Source: DTU089 sp964421815 (GTDB taxonomy: Bacteria > Bacillota > Clostridia > Oscillospirales > Acutalibacteraceae). From it: a stretch of DNA of 64,000 nt. The stretch is from assembly GCA_964421815.1 (NCBI GenBank), contig CAYQYT010000003.1, positions 1 through 64,000 on the forward strand, in the 5' to 3' direction. Both the position numbers and the translations under genes were made by a program. Each line of letters opens with the position of its first letter. Within the stretch, counting starts at the first letter, position 1. Positions 23,756 through 32,685 of the stretch are shown here, piece after piece. The notes under the pieces are model-generated. The model was not told the DNA's origin. It saw nothing but the letters and a program-made list of their open reading frames with translations, and searched no databases.

Positions 23756-24772
23756 ATGAAAAAGCGGGATTTTGCAACAGTTTTCCCTTCCTTTGTTGCG
23801 GAGTTTTTGAATTACAACAGTGTTATTAAAAACCGCTCCGACTTAACTGTTATTGAATACGCAAATGATTTACAGACATTTTTCCGTTTTCTGAAAATCA
23901 GCCGTGGGATTGTGGCTGATGATACTCCCTTTGAAGAAATATCGGTGGATGACATCACAATTGAAATGATTTCCTCCGTTACTCTTAACGACGCTTATTT
24001 ATTTTTAATATATTGCAAGGATGAACGGGATAACAATGAGCGCACCCGTGCCCGCAAGGCAACCACTCTGCGTATGTTTTACAAGTATCTGACAGTTCAA
24101 AAGAAATTATTGGACGAAAATCCATTGCAGGAACTTGATTCTCCAAAAATCAAAAAGGCCCTCCCCAAGTATTTAACCCTTGACGAAAGTCTTGATTTGT
24201 TAAAACATATTGACGGGAAATTCAAAGAACGGGACTATTGCATAATTACACTCTTTTTAAATTGCGGTTTACGTCTTTCGGAATTAGTTTCACTCAACTT
24301 AAGCGATATTCGTTCCAACAACACAATGGTTGTTACCGGTAAGGGTAACAAGGAGCGCACGATATATCTCAATGCAGCTTGTATTGACGCAATTAACGCC
24401 TATCTCCCCTTTCGCCCCGTTGACGGTGTGAAAGATAAGGACGCTCTTTTCATAAGCCGTCAAAAAGGCAGAATTAGTCCCAAAACCGTTCAGTATATTG
24501 TTAAGAATACTCTTGAAAAAGCCGGATTGAAAGACAGAGAACTCTCAACTCATAAATTGAGACATACGGCGGCAACCCTTATGTATCAATACGGAAACGT
24601 GGATGTACTTGCAATTAAAGAAATTCTCGGACACGAGAGTCTGAGCACCACTCAGATTTACACACATATTATGGATGAACAATTACAGAAAGCGGCGGAT
24701 TCCAACCCTTTGAGTTCCGTAAAAGCCCCAAAAAGACCTGTTATTTTGCCGGAGGATGATAATTCAGACTAA
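23756..24772 (+). CDS. XerC/XerD-type tyrosine recombinase (338 aa)
   Basis: An N-terminal SAM-like core-binding domain (about 10-125) precedes the catalytic domain with all motifs: Arg in CGLRLSE (about 173), Lys in GKGNKERT, HKLRHT, GHES and the tyrosine in TQIYTHI. The length is about 40 residues over a minimal XerC/D, with a Pro-rich tail. Chromosomal Xer proteins resolve chromosome dimers at dif. No phage or ICE genes surround it, which supports a housekeeping role, although the AT-rich patch to its left could mark an old mobile element. TCGGAGG precedes the start. Its 3' end overlaps the convergent SpoIIM-like gene by nine bases. Confidence 0.85.
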   Translation: MKKRDFATVFPSFVAEFLNYNSVIKNRSDLTVIEYANDLQTFFRFLKISRGIVADDTPFEEISVDDITIEMISSVTLNDAYLFLIYCKDERDNNERTRARKATTLRMFYKYLTVQKKLLDENPLQELDSPKIKKALPKYLTLDESLDLLKHIDGKFKERDYCIITLFLNCGLRLSELVSLNLSDIRSNNTMVVTGKGNKERTIYLNAACIDAINAYLPFRPVDGVKDKDALFISRQKGRISPKTVQYIVKNTLEKAGLKDRELSTHKLRHTAATLMYQYGNVDVLAIKEILGHESLSTTQIYTHIMDEQLQKAADSNPLSSVKAPKRPVILPEDDNSD

Positions 24773-25390
24773 GATGAATAACCCGGCAAACACCTTGAAA
24801 CAGACGGTACTTATCAATGTACCCAAAACAATGGGAATACACAGAACAAGATAATTGATTACATATTCTTTAAAGGATGTTGCGTTTCTGCAACAGGAGT
24901 TTCCCATAATGCACGAAAACAAATCAATGGACATTTTTGTACTCTCTCGGCAGCACTTTATTAAAGTTGCTGCCGTTATTGCATAGCAGATTAAATCAAC
25001 CAAAAGGCAGTAGAATAACCCTTTTAAACCATAATTTATAAACATGCATGATACACATCCGCCACACATTATGCCGAAAACTATTGGTAAAAGCCACACT
25101 AAAGGTGTACCCACGGCACACAGACCGAACAGGAAATCAATAAATACAAATATTAAAAGTATTACAAGTAAACCGCAAAAGCACATTATAAAGCCGTTTT
25201 GACTTTTTGTTGATATGTAATTACTTATACAATTACTCAAAAAATCACGGAACTCATTATTACTGTTTTTTATAATAAAAATACCCAAAATAACTCCGCA
25301 AAGAAACAGAGTGAACATTATTATTGTTTCATAATCCCATTTAAGAGGTTTAATTCGTTTAGCTTTTATTACAACACTTTTTTTAAACAT
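24764..25390 (-). CDS. SpoIIM-like membrane protein (208 aa)
   Basis: Five to six hydrophobic helices occur in the arrangement of the SpoIIM/DUF95 family: a basic N-terminus, FTLFLCGVILGIFIIKN, a large helical loop, then clustered helices (IDFLFGLCAVGTPLVW, IVFGIMCGGCVSCMFI) and a Cys-rich segment (MGNSCCRNATSFKEYV). SpoIIM is part of the complex that drives membrane migration during spore engulfment. The assignment rests on the overall pattern, so SpoIIM-like is the safe name. It is the last gene of a leftward cluster starting at queA. Confidence 0.65.
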   Translation of the reverse strand: MFKKSVVIKAKRIKPLKWDYETIIMFTLFLCGVILGIFIIKNSNNEFRDFLSNCISNYISTKSQNGFIMCFCGLLVILLIFVFIDFLFGLCAVGTPLVWLLPIVFGIMCGGCVSCMFINYGLKGLFYCLLVDLICYAITAATLIKCCRESTKMSIDLFSCIMGNSCCRNATSFKEYVINYLVLCIPIVLGTLISTVCFKVFAGLFILV

Positions 25391-25402
25391 AATTTTACTC
25401 CC

Positions 25403-25795
25403 CTATATTTTTGTGTTTGCGGCTGTAATCCCGCCCAAAAATCCACCCGACAAGGTTAATACAAAAACAAGCAGAATATTATCGGAAATATGAAAACCGT
25501 TAACAAACAGAAAAATAAGGAATACTATGATACTGTAAGGAATAGTTGATATTAACCCTGTAATAAATCCCCTACCCCCTATTTTTTTATAAACGTAAAC
25601 ACCGCAAACGAAGCCGCCCAAGGCAATAAACAAATACACCGCATAATACAGTACGGTTAGTTCCGCGTTGGTTTTATACATAATGAATCCTAAGAGAAAA
25701 TACAGTACGCAGAAAACCGCTAAACCTCTCAAAGTACCCAGTATAAACGGCTTAACTTTTTTTAAAAAACCGTCAACATTTTTATTTTTAGGCAT
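25403..25795 (-). CDS. TIGR04086-family membrane protein (130 aa)
   Basis: Four transmembrane helices with Gly-rich motifs (LGGFVCGVYVYKKIGGRGF, then LSGGFLGGITAANTKI), matching the small TIGR04086 membrane proteins commonly found next to yajC in Clostridia. The start at 25795 is chosen because GGAGG sits seven T before the ATG; the frame extends ten codons further, but through the hairpin. That ribosome site is part of the hairpin at 25804-25836, so initiation may be controlled by the structure. The function is unknown. Confidence 0.8.
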   Translation of the reverse strand: MPKNKNVDGFLKKVKPFILGTLRGLAVFCVLYFLLGFIMYKTNAELTVLYYAVYLFIALGGFVCGVYVYKKIGGRGFITGLISTIPYSIIVFLIFLFVNGFHISDNILLVFVLTLSGGFLGGITAANTKI

Positions 25796-25836
25796 AAAAA
25801 AACCTCCGCATATCTTTTTGTACAAGATATGCGGAG
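25796..25836 (-). terminator. Terminator whose 3' arm is also a ribosome site
   Basis: A perfect 13-bp stem (25804-25816 with 25824-25836) read leftward is followed by seven T and then the ATG of the TIGR04086 gene. The GGAGG of that gene starts within the stem's 3' arm. Transcripts either end here or continue with a masked ribosome site. Confidence 0.7.
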
Positions 25837-25852
25837 TTAAATTGAATTATGA

Positions 25853-26368
25853 TTATTCCTCTGTTTTATCCTCTGCCATTTTTGCTTCTTCCTCAGCCTT
25901 CATTTCATCGGCAGAACCGATGTTCTCAACTTTTTTAGTTTTCTTTGCCTTACCGTTGACCGCTTTGTCAATAGCAGCTTTTTCGTTCTTTGCTTTTTTT
26001 GCATCAGCAGCGGCTTTTCTTTCGGCCTCCATACGCTCGTTGGCTGTATTGTTGGTCTGAATTGCCCAACGCTGGAATTTCATTTTTACTCTGTCGGCAC
26101 CGGTTTCAAGAACGATACTGTCCTCTTTTACGGTAACAACTCTGCCCATAATACCGCCGATTGTTGTAATTTCATCGCCGATCTGGATTGAATCACGCAT
26201 CTGCTGTTCTTCTTTTTGTTTTTTCTTCTGGGGGCGAATCATAAGAAAATACATAACTGCAAACAAGCCGACCATGAGAATAAGCGACATGGGGTTTCCG
26301 CCCATTGGTCCGTTAGCGGTGCTCGTTTCCAAGCCGTTAAACAAAGTAGATAATGCAATAAAATTCAT
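25853..26368 (-). CDS. yajC: Preprotein translocase subunit YajC
   Basis: YajC is a small membrane partner of the Sec translocon. Visible: a membrane helix LILMVGLFAVMYFLMIRPQK at about 28-47, then the conserved QKKKQKEEQQM and IQIGDEITTIGGIMGRVV core. After residue 100 comes a charged Lys/Ala/Glu-rich tail of about 70 residues, longer than in most YajC proteins and probably disordered. The start at 26368 has GGAGG upstream. It follows tgt in the queA-tgt-yajC order that is common in bacteria. Confidence 0.92.
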   Translation of the reverse strand: MNFIALSTLFNGLETSTANGPMGGNPMSLILMVGLFAVMYFLMIRPQKKKQKEEQQMRDSIQIGDEITTIGGIMGRVVTVKEDSIVLETGADRVKMKFQRWAIQTNNTANERMEAERKAAADAKKAKNEKAAIDKAVNGKAKKTKKVENIGSADEMKAEEEAKMAEDKTEE

Positions 26369-26456
26369 AAATTTTTCCTCCAAAAATATCATACTATCGT
26401 ATTATAACTGTGAAATTAAAAATATACAAGCCTTTTTACTAAATTTTTAAATTTAT

Positions 26457-27587
26457 TTATATTCTTGTGTCCAACAAATCAACATATTTATTCTTGAAAC
26501 TTTCAAAAGTACCCTTGTCAAGTTCTTCACGTATGCGCTCCATAAGCGTATTATAAAAATAGAGGTTATGTGTCACAGCCAATCTCATTGCCAAGATTTC
26601 TTTTGCTTTGAACAAATGGTGAAGATAGGCACGTGAATGTTTTTGACAGGTCGGGCAGTTACATTGGGGATCTATGGGAGTATCGTCCTTTGCATATTTT
26701 GCGTTGTTAAGGTTAATAATACCGTTCCAGGTAAACAGATGTCCGTGACGGGCGTTTCTGCTTGGCATAACGCAGTCAAAAAGGTCTATTCCCCTGCTAA
26801 CCCCCTCTATAATATTGCCGGGAGTTCCAACTCCCATTAAATATCTTATTTTATCTTTCGGCGCAAAGGGTTCAACTGCCGATATTATACGGTACATATC
26901 TTCTTTTGGCTCACCAACGGCTAACCCTCCAATAGCATAGCCGTCAAGATTCAATTCGGCAATCTGTTTCATATGCTCAATTCTTAAATCATCGAAGGTT
27001 GCACCCTGATTTATACCGAAAAGTAATTGATTTTTATTCAGAGTGTCGGGAAGTGAATTCAACCTTTCCATTTCGTTTTTACAACGCACTAACCACCGCG
27101 TAGTTCTTGCAATGGATTCTTTTGCGTATTTATATTCCGCGGGATTTTTAACACATTCATCAAATGCCATGGCAATAGTTGAGCCGAGATTTGATTGAAT
27201 CTGCATACTTTCTTCCGGACCCATAAAGATTTTTTTGCCATCCACATGGGAGTTAAAAGTAACCCCTTCTTCTTTTATCTTGCGCAGACTTGCAAGAGAA
27301 AACACCTGAAATCCGCCGCTGTCCGTAAGAATAGGTCCGTCCCATCCCGTAAACTTGTGCAATCCGCCCAGTTCCTTTATCAATTTGTCTCCCGGACGGA
27401 CATGTAAATGATAGGTATTACAAAGTTGAACCTGGCAGTTAATATCTTTTAAATCGTAAGCAGATAAACCGCCCTTAATTGCGCCGCATGTGGCTACATT
27501 CTGGAATGCGGGAGTCTGTACCGTTCCGTGAACTGTCTGAAATTCACCTCTGCGGGCAGTTCCCTCGGTTTTTAATAATTTATACAT
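26457..27587 (-). CDS. tgt: tRNA-guanine transglycosylase
   Basis: Exchanges guanine 34 for the queuosine precursor preQ1 in tRNAs for Asp, Asn, His and Tyr. Motifs: DSGGFQVFSL with the catalytic Asp, GINQGATFDDLR, GVGTPGNIIEGV, and DLFDCVMPSRNARHGH with the second Asp. The zinc site is CNCPTC with the following His. The length, 376 aa, is normal. It is 18 bases downstream of queA, so both steps of queuosine formation on tRNA are made from one transcript. Confidence 0.97.
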   Translation of the reverse strand: MYKLLKTEGTARRGEFQTVHGTVQTPAFQNVATCGAIKGGLSAYDLKDINCQVQLCNTYHLHVRPGDKLIKELGGLHKFTGWDGPILTDSGGFQVFSLASLRKIKEEGVTFNSHVDGKKIFMGPEESMQIQSNLGSTIAMAFDECVKNPAEYKYAKESIARTTRWLVRCKNEMERLNSLPDTLNKNQLLFGINQGATFDDLRIEHMKQIAELNLDGYAIGGLAVGEPKEDMYRIISAVEPFAPKDKIRYLMGVGTPGNIIEGVSRGIDLFDCVMPSRNARHGHLFTWNGIINLNNAKYAKDDTPIDPQCNCPTCQKHSRAYLHHLFKAKEILAMRLAVTHNLYFYNTLMERIREELDKGTFESFKNKYVDLLDTRI

Positions 27588-27605
27588 ACCGTACCTCTTG
27601 ACAAT

Positions 27606-28637
27606 TTATAATATCAGCATACAATCACCGAAAGAGAAAAATCTGTATTTATCTTCAACAGCGCATTTGTATGCATTAAGAGTTTTTTCATATCCGTAAA
27701 AAGCGGAAACCAACATAATCAATGTACTTTCCGGTAAATGAAAATTTGTTAACAGTCCGTCAATACACTTAAATTCGTAACCTGGATAAATGAAAATATC
27801 AGTATTTCTGTCATCCTCTTTGATCTCACCGCAAAATGTGGCTACACTTTCAAGAGTTCTGCAACTTGTTGTGCCTACGGCAATTACACGACCGCCGTTT
27901 TTCTTTGTCTCGTTTATTAAATCGGCAGTTTCCTTGGGCAAATGATAGTGTTCGGAATGCATGCGGTGGTCCTCTATTTTGTCCGCCTTAACGGGACGGA
28001 ATGTACCCAATCCAACGTGCAATGTTACATATCCGATTTTGACGCCTTTGTTTTTTAACTTGTCCAGGATTTCATTAGTAAAATGAAGTCCCGCAGTCGG
28101 TGCGGCGGCAGAACCCAATTCTTTTGAATATACTGTCTGATACCGTTCTTTATCTTTTAATTCCTCGGTTATATAATGGGGTAAAGGCATTTGACCGATT
28201 TTATCAAGAATGTTGAATATATTATCGTTTTTATCGTAAGAAAAGCGTACTATTCTGTTACCGTTTTCAAGAACTTCCTCAACTTTTGCGGAGAGTATTC
28301 CATCACCGAAAACAAACTCGGTATCTTTTTTAGCACGTTTTCCCGGCCCTGCAAGTGTTTCCCACAAATCGTTTTCAATTTGTTTCAACAACAAGAACTC
28401 AACAACTGCACCCGTGTCATTCTTGGTTCCGTATATACGGGCGGGTAAAACCCGTGTATTATTGAGAATCAAACAATCCCCCTCGTTGAAGTAATCACAA
28501 ATATCAAAAAAATGTTTGTGATATATTTCATCGTTTTCCTTGCTGAGAACCATCATTCGAGAACTGTCCCGGGGGTCTGCGGGTTGTTGTGCAATAAGTT
28601 CTTCGGGTAAATTGTAGAAAAAATCTGATTTATTCAT
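27606..28637 (-). CDS. queA: S-adenosylmethionine:tRNA ribosyltransferase-isomerase
   Basis: Transfers and isomerises the ribosyl part of S-adenosylmethionine onto preQ1 in tRNA, giving epoxyqueuosine. Diagnostic stretches are FFYNLPEELIAQQPADPRDS at the start, LGSAAAPTAGLHF, HVGLGTFRPV and TNFHLPESTLIMLVSAF. The length of 343 aa is typical. It is the first gene of the leftward queA-tgt-yajC group, divergent from asd, with a shared 160-bp promoter region. Confidence 0.97.
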   Translation of the reverse strand: MNKSDFFYNLPEELIAQQPADPRDSSRMMVLSKENDEIYHKHFFDICDYFNEGDCLILNNTRVLPARIYGTKNDTGAVVEFLLLKQIENDLWETLAGPGKRAKKDTEFVFGDGILSAKVEEVLENGNRIVRFSYDKNDNIFNILDKIGQMPLPHYITEELKDKERYQTVYSKELGSAAAPTAGLHFTNEILDKLKNKGVKIGYVTLHVGLGTFRPVKADKIEDHRMHSEHYHLPKETADLINETKKNGGRVIAVGTTSCRTLESVATFCGEIKEDDRNTDIFIYPGYEFKCIDGLLTNFHLPESTLIMLVSAFYGYEKTLNAYKCAVEDKYRFFSFGDCMLIL

Positions 28638-28688
28638 CGTAATTCCTTTTCACATTACATAATATATATAAAATAATGTCAAAAAACA

Positions 28689-28717
28689 TTGACTAAATTT
28701 TCAGTTAATGGTATTAT
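28689..28717 (+). promoter_or_regulatory. Promoter of the asd-dapA-dapB operon
   Basis: TTGACT (28689-28694), 17-nt spacer, TATTAT (28712-28717), leaving a leader of about 75 nt. I see no lysine riboswitch or T-box in it. Confidence 0.65.
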
Positions 28718-28799
28718 AAATAATCGTTAAAAAGAGGATTTTATTATAATTCATTTATAACGCATTTACAAGTATTTTTTTACAATACGGAGGTTACTT

Positions 28800-29882
28800 A
28801 TGAAAAAGTACAAAGTTGGTATTATCGGTGCAACGGGTATGGTTGGCCAGAGATTTGCACTTTTGCTTGCAGATCACCCTTGGTTTGACGTAACCGTTCT
28901 TGCGGCATCTTCCCGTTCAGCAGGTCAGAGTTACAAAGAAGCACTCGGCAACCGTTGGTGCATGGACGAACCCACTCCCGCAAAATACCTTGATATGACT
29001 GTATTTGATGCAGAAAAAGACATTGAAAAAATAGCTTCACAGGTTGATTTTGTATTCTGTGCGGTTAATCTTTCAAAAGAAGAAACAAAGGAACTTGAAA
29101 TTAAATATGCCAAAGCAGAATGTCCCGTTGTTTCTAACAACAGTGCACACAGAATGACTCCCGATGTTCCCATGGTAGTTCCGGAACTTAATCCCGAACA
29201 TATTGAAATAATCAAATCCCAGAGAAAACGTCTCGGAACAAAGCGCGGTTTTATTGCCGTTAAATCAAACTGCTCTTTGCAGGCTTATGTTCCCGCACTT
29301 TTCCCTCTCCATGAAAAATATACCGTTAAAGATGTTGCTGTTTGCACTTATCAGGCAATTTCAGGTGCCGGCAAAACATTTGAAAGATGGCCCGAAATGG
29401 TTGATAACGTAATCCCCTTCATTGGCGGCGAAGAAGAAAAGAGCGAAAAAGAACCTCTTAAACTTTGGGGTAAAATTGTGGGAGACGAAATTGTTTCCGC
29501 AACCGAACCTCACTTTACCGCACAATGTATTCGTGTTCCCGTTTCAGACGGTCACATGGGTGCAGTTTTCGTAAGATTTGAAAACAAGCCCGAAAAAGAA
29601 GATATGATCTCAATGTGGAAGAATTTCAAGGGCAGAGCACAGGAGCTTGAACTCCCCTCCGCTCCCAAACAGTTCCTTCACTATTTTGAAGAAGATAATA
29701 TGCCCCAGACCAAACTTCACAGAAATCTTGAAAACGGTATGGCAGTTTCCATCGGCAGACTTCGTGAAGATACACAGTATGATTATAAATTCGTATGCCT
29801 TGCACATAACACCCTTCGCGGTGCTGCCGGCGGTGCAGTTCTTCTTGCCGAGTTTCTTTGTGCGGAAGGCTATATGGATTGA
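28800..29882 (+). CDS. asd: Aspartate-semialdehyde dehydrogenase
   Basis: Reduces aspartyl phosphate to aspartate semialdehyde, the branch point to lysine, diaminopimelate, threonine and methionine. The N-terminal Rossmann fold has GATGMVGQRF; the catalytic Cys is in KSNCSLQAY (about residue 158); and SGAGKTFERWPEM and IRVPVSDGHMGAV are typical. The sequence belongs to the archaeal/fungal-like form of the enzyme, with 360 residues, rather than the E. coli type. GGAGG precedes the start. It heads an operon with dapA and dapB. Confidence 0.95.
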   Translation: MKKYKVGIIGATGMVGQRFALLLADHPWFDVTVLAASSRSAGQSYKEALGNRWCMDEPTPAKYLDMTVFDAEKDIEKIASQVDFVFCAVNLSKEETKELEIKYAKAECPVVSNNSAHRMTPDVPMVVPELNPEHIEIIKSQRKRLGTKRGFIAVKSNCSLQAYVPALFPLHEKYTVKDVAVCTYQAISGAGKTFERWPEMVDNVIPFIGGEEEKSEKEPLKLWGKIVGDEIVSATEPHFTAQCIRVPVSDGHMGAVFVRFENKPEKEDMISMWKNFKGRAQELELPSAPKQFLHYFEEDNMPQTKLHRNLENGMAVSIGRLREDTQYDYKFVCLAHNTLRGAAGGAVLLAEFLCAEGYMD

Positions 29883-29913
29883 TAATAACTAATTCTGATT
29901 GGAGGTTTTCGCT

Positions 29914-30804
29914 GTGAAAAATCCTATTTTCACAGGTGCCGGCGTTGCTCTTGTAACACCATTTAAAGGCGAGGACTTAAAAATCAATTTTCCTCTTTTT
30001 GAGGAAATAATCGAAAACCAGATTCAAAACGGAACGGACGCCATTGTTGTTTGCGGAACAACGGGTGAAAAATCCACCCTTGTTTATGATGAACACGTGG
30101 AGGCAATTCGCGTTGCTGTAAAAGTTGCAAACGGCAGAATTCCCGTTATTGCAGGAACGGGCAGTAATGATACCGTTCATGCGGTTATGCTTTCCAATGA
30201 TGCGGAAAAATGCGGTGTTGACGGACTCCTTATGGTCACTCCGTATTATAACAAGGCTTCACAGGACGGTCTGATTGAGTCATACACCTATATTGAAAAA
30301 AGAGTTTCAACACCCATTATTCTGTATAATGTTCCCTCAAGAACGGGTGTGAACATAAAGCCTGAAACATATCTTGAACTTTCCAAACTCCCCCTCATAA
30401 ACGGAGTTAAGGAAGCAAGCGGAGATATTTCCGCCTTTACCAAAACAGTTGCCCTTTGCGGAGATTCTTTGAATTTCTATTCGGGCAATGATGACCAGAT
30501 TACTGTTTTTACGGCTTTGGGCGCAAAAGGTGTTATTTCCGTTTTGTCAAACATTGCTCCCAAACTTACACACGATATTGCAATGTTGGGTATTGAGGGA
30601 AAAATCCGCGAAAGTGCAAAATTACAACTTGAATATACGGATTTATGTAATGCTCTGTTCTGCGATGTTAACCCCATTCCCGTCAAAGCGGCAATGTGTA
30701 TGATGGGTATTGACGTGGGAAGATGCAGGATGCCCCTTTCCCCTCTTAACGAAGCAAATTATAAGCTTCTCGAATCAGTTTTAAAGAAACATAATATGAT
30801 TTAA
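29914..30804 (+). CDS. dapA: 4-hydroxy-tetrahydrodipicolinate synthase
   Basis: Condenses pyruvate with aspartate semialdehyde, the first step of the lysine/diaminopimelate branch. TIM-barrel motifs: VTPFKGEDLK, CGTTGEKSTL, the tyrosine in YNVPSRTG and the Schiff-base lysine in GVKEASGD. The start is GTG at 29914, since TTGGAGG lies nine bases upstream; the TTG at 29899 is part of that ribosome site. Only 31 bases separate it from asd. Confidence 0.95.
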   Translation: MKNPIFTGAGVALVTPFKGEDLKINFPLFEEIIENQIQNGTDAIVVCGTTGEKSTLVYDEHVEAIRVAVKVANGRIPVIAGTGSNDTVHAVMLSNDAEKCGVDGLLMVTPYYNKASQDGLIESYTYIEKRVSTPIILYNVPSRTGVNIKPETYLELSKLPLINGVKEASGDISAFTKTVALCGDSLNFYSGNDDQITVFTALGAKGVISVLSNIAPKLTHDIAMLGIEGKIRESAKLQLEYTDLCNALFCDVNPIPVKAAMCMMGIDVGRCRMPLSPLNEANYKLLESVLKKHNMI

Positions 30805-30812
30805 AAATTGTT

Positions 30813-30834
30813 CGGGACGGCTTATGCCGTCCCG
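30813..30834 (+). terminator. Hairpin between dapA and dapB
   Basis: A perfect 9-bp GC-rich stem (30813-30821 with 30826-30834) with a TTAT loop. There is no T-run, so it probably protects mRNA or limits dapB expression. Confidence 0.5.
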
Positions 30835-30861
30835 TAATTCATAAGTAAAGGATGTCTAATT

Positions 30862-31614
30862 ATGACCAGAATACTTTTAAGTGGTTGTTGCGGCAAAATG
30901 GGAAGAAATGTTGTTTCAGCAGTAAATAACCGAAAAGATTGTGAAATCGTCGGCGGAATTGATATTGTTGATGACAGTACATTGGGCTTTCCCGTATTCC
31001 AGAATTATGGTGAAGTTAATGTAAAAGCCGATGTTATAATCGACTTCTCCAATCCCGCACTTCTTGACGATATGCTCAGTTATGCCACTAAAACAAAAAC
31101 CGGAGTTGTACTTGCAACAACGGGGCTTTCCGACGAACAAATATCAAAGGTGGAAACAGTTTCAAAGGAAATTGCTGTTTTCTTCTCTTATAATATGTCT
31201 TTGGGAGTAAGCCTTTTATGTGAACTTTCAAAAACCGCGGCAAAAATTCTCGGTACGGATTTTGATGTTGAAATAGTTGAGGCTCACCACAACCAAAAAC
31301 TTGATGCTCCCAGCGGTACGGCTATTATGTTGGGTAATGCCATTAAAGAAATGATGCCCGATGCATACTTTGAATATGACAGACATTCAAAAAGAGAAAA
31401 ACGTCATTCCAATGAAATAGGTATTCATTCCGTCCGTGGCGGCACCATTGTGGGAGAACACGAAGTAATTTTCGCAGGAAACGACGAAATCGTTAAATTG
31501 AGCCACAGCGCCCGTTCAAAAGCAATATTTGCCCAGGGTGCAGTTAATGCCGCCGCTTTCTTAAACGGCAAAACTTCGGGCATATACAATATGACGGACA
31601 TTGTCAATTCATGA
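30862..31614 (+). CDS. dapB: 4-hydroxy-tetrahydrodipicolinate reductase
   Basis: Second step of the diaminopimelate pathway, NAD(P)H-dependent. The N-terminal nucleotide site is GCCGKMGRNV; ATTGLS and FFSYNMSLGVSLL follow; and the active-site motif EAHHNQKLDAPSGTA is intact. The length is 250 aa, standard for the family. It closes the asd-dapA-dapB operon and is followed by a terminator shared with the converging aldolase gene. Confidence 0.96.
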   Translation: MTRILLSGCCGKMGRNVVSAVNNRKDCEIVGGIDIVDDSTLGFPVFQNYGEVNVKADVIIDFSNPALLDDMLSYATKTKTGVVLATTGLSDEQISKVETVSKEIAVFFSYNMSLGVSLLCELSKTAAKILGTDFDVEIVEAHHNQKLDAPSGTAIMLGNAIKEMMPDAYFEYDRHSKREKRHSNEIGIHSVRGGTIVGEHEVIFAGNDEIVKLSHSARSKAIFAQGAVNAAAFLNGKTSGIYNMTDIVNS

Positions 31615-31631
31615 ATTTTATTAAAAAATTA

Positions 31632-31654
31632 AAGGTGGGTTTGATGCCCACCTT
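31632..31654. terminator. Bidirectional terminator
   Basis: AAGGTGGG (31632-31639) pairs with CCCACCTT (31647-31654), with A-rich and T-rich flanks. It lies between convergent genes. Confidence 0.7.
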
Positions 31655-31659
31655 ATTCT

Positions 31660-32580
31660 TTATATATTGAATTTTTCTTTCACCGCTTTTGTGAAAGCAT
31701 ACATTTGCTCAATTTCGAGTTTTCTGCTTTCGGTTAATTCTGCGGGATTTCTTGTTCTTGTATTGATTCCTATATTAACTCCGTCAAGACTTACATAGTA
31801 TTTTGCGTTAACGGGATAGCATTGGCACTCTGTTACAGAGAAATAACCCACGAGATTTTGCAAGAACTCTGCTTTTTCCGTTTCCCCGTATTTGTGTGCT
31901 TTAATAAGAGCGGAATAAAATTCAGAATGGAAGTTTGCCATAACTCCCGAATAACCGTGGCAACCCATTTTAAGACTTTCATAAAGGGTTGCTGCATTTG
32001 CATTGAACAGTTTAACCCCCGTTCCCTTGATTATATTAAGTTTTTCTTTGAGTTTGGGTACACTGCAACAGGTGTCTTTTATAAACTGATATCTGCCGCT
32101 TTCCGCCATTTTTCTCATAACATATGGAGAGAGTTCACGTTTATACGGATAGGGACATTCATATACTCCCAGAGGAATTTCGGGTATATTTGATGCAACA
32201 TATTCCATATTTTTCAAGAGAATATCATCGTCTTCATCCTCTTTTGCGAAACGGTTTGAAATGAAAACATAAGCATCAATTCCACAGGCTATAAAAGCCT
32301 TTGCTTCTTCAATTTGCGTGTCCAAATCATCGGCAGTATGACCGGATGCGACTATGGACATCCCCTCGGGCTTATTTGCCATAATAAATTTCAAAAGTTC
32401 GAGTCTTTCTTCAAAACTTAAAAAGAATATCTCACTGCTTTGGCAGATGGCAAAAATTCCGTCAACACCCTTATTTTCGTACCATTTTAATAGTTCTTTT
32501 ACACCATTGTAATCAATCTTATTGTCATCGGTAAAAGGTGTAATCATAGTTGGATAAACACCATTATTTATTTCTTTCAT
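31660..32580 (-). CDS. DapA/NanA-family aldolase (306 aa)
   Basis: A class I aldolase of the dihydrodipicolinate synthase superfamily: MITPFTDDNKIDYNGV at the start, CQSSEIFFLSFEER, a tyrosine in YECPYPYKREL and a lysine in QFIKDTCCS that would form the Schiff base. The glycine-threonine motif of true DapA (GTTGE) is replaced by CQSSE, so the substrate is probably not aspartate semialdehyde. N-acetylneuraminate lyase or another 2-keto-acid aldolase is likelier. It is a single gene with no sugar transporter nearby to help. Confidence 0.8.
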   Translation of the reverse strand: MKEINNGVYPTMITPFTDDNKIDYNGVKELLKWYENKGVDGIFAICQSSEIFFLSFEERLELLKFIMANKPEGMSIVASGHTADDLDTQIEEAKAFIACGIDAYVFISNRFAKEDEDDDILLKNMEYVASNIPEIPLGVYECPYPYKRELSPYVMRKMAESGRYQFIKDTCCSVPKLKEKLNIIKGTGVKLFNANAATLYESLKMGCHGYSGVMANFHSEFYSALIKAHKYGETEKAEFLQNLVGYFSVTECQCYPVNAKYYVSLDGVNIGINTRTRNPAELTESRKLEIEQMYAFTKAVKEKFNI

Positions 32581-32685
32581 TGAATCACTTCCTTGTGAAG
32601 TATAATATCACATATTTCTTTCAAAATAAATAGACTTTTAACTATTTTCTTGTTATAATATAAAAAAAAGAAACAAGAGGTTATT

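Noticed and set aside
23756..24772. Tyrosine recombinase as a second integrated element's integrase
   Set aside because: It looks like a chromosomal Xer protein, and no att repeats or phage/ICE genes adjoin it; the AT-rich patch to its left is noted separately.
28640..28799. Lysine riboswitch in front of asd-dapA-dapB
   Set aside because: The leader is only about 75 nt and lacks the helices and conserved words of the lysine aptamer.
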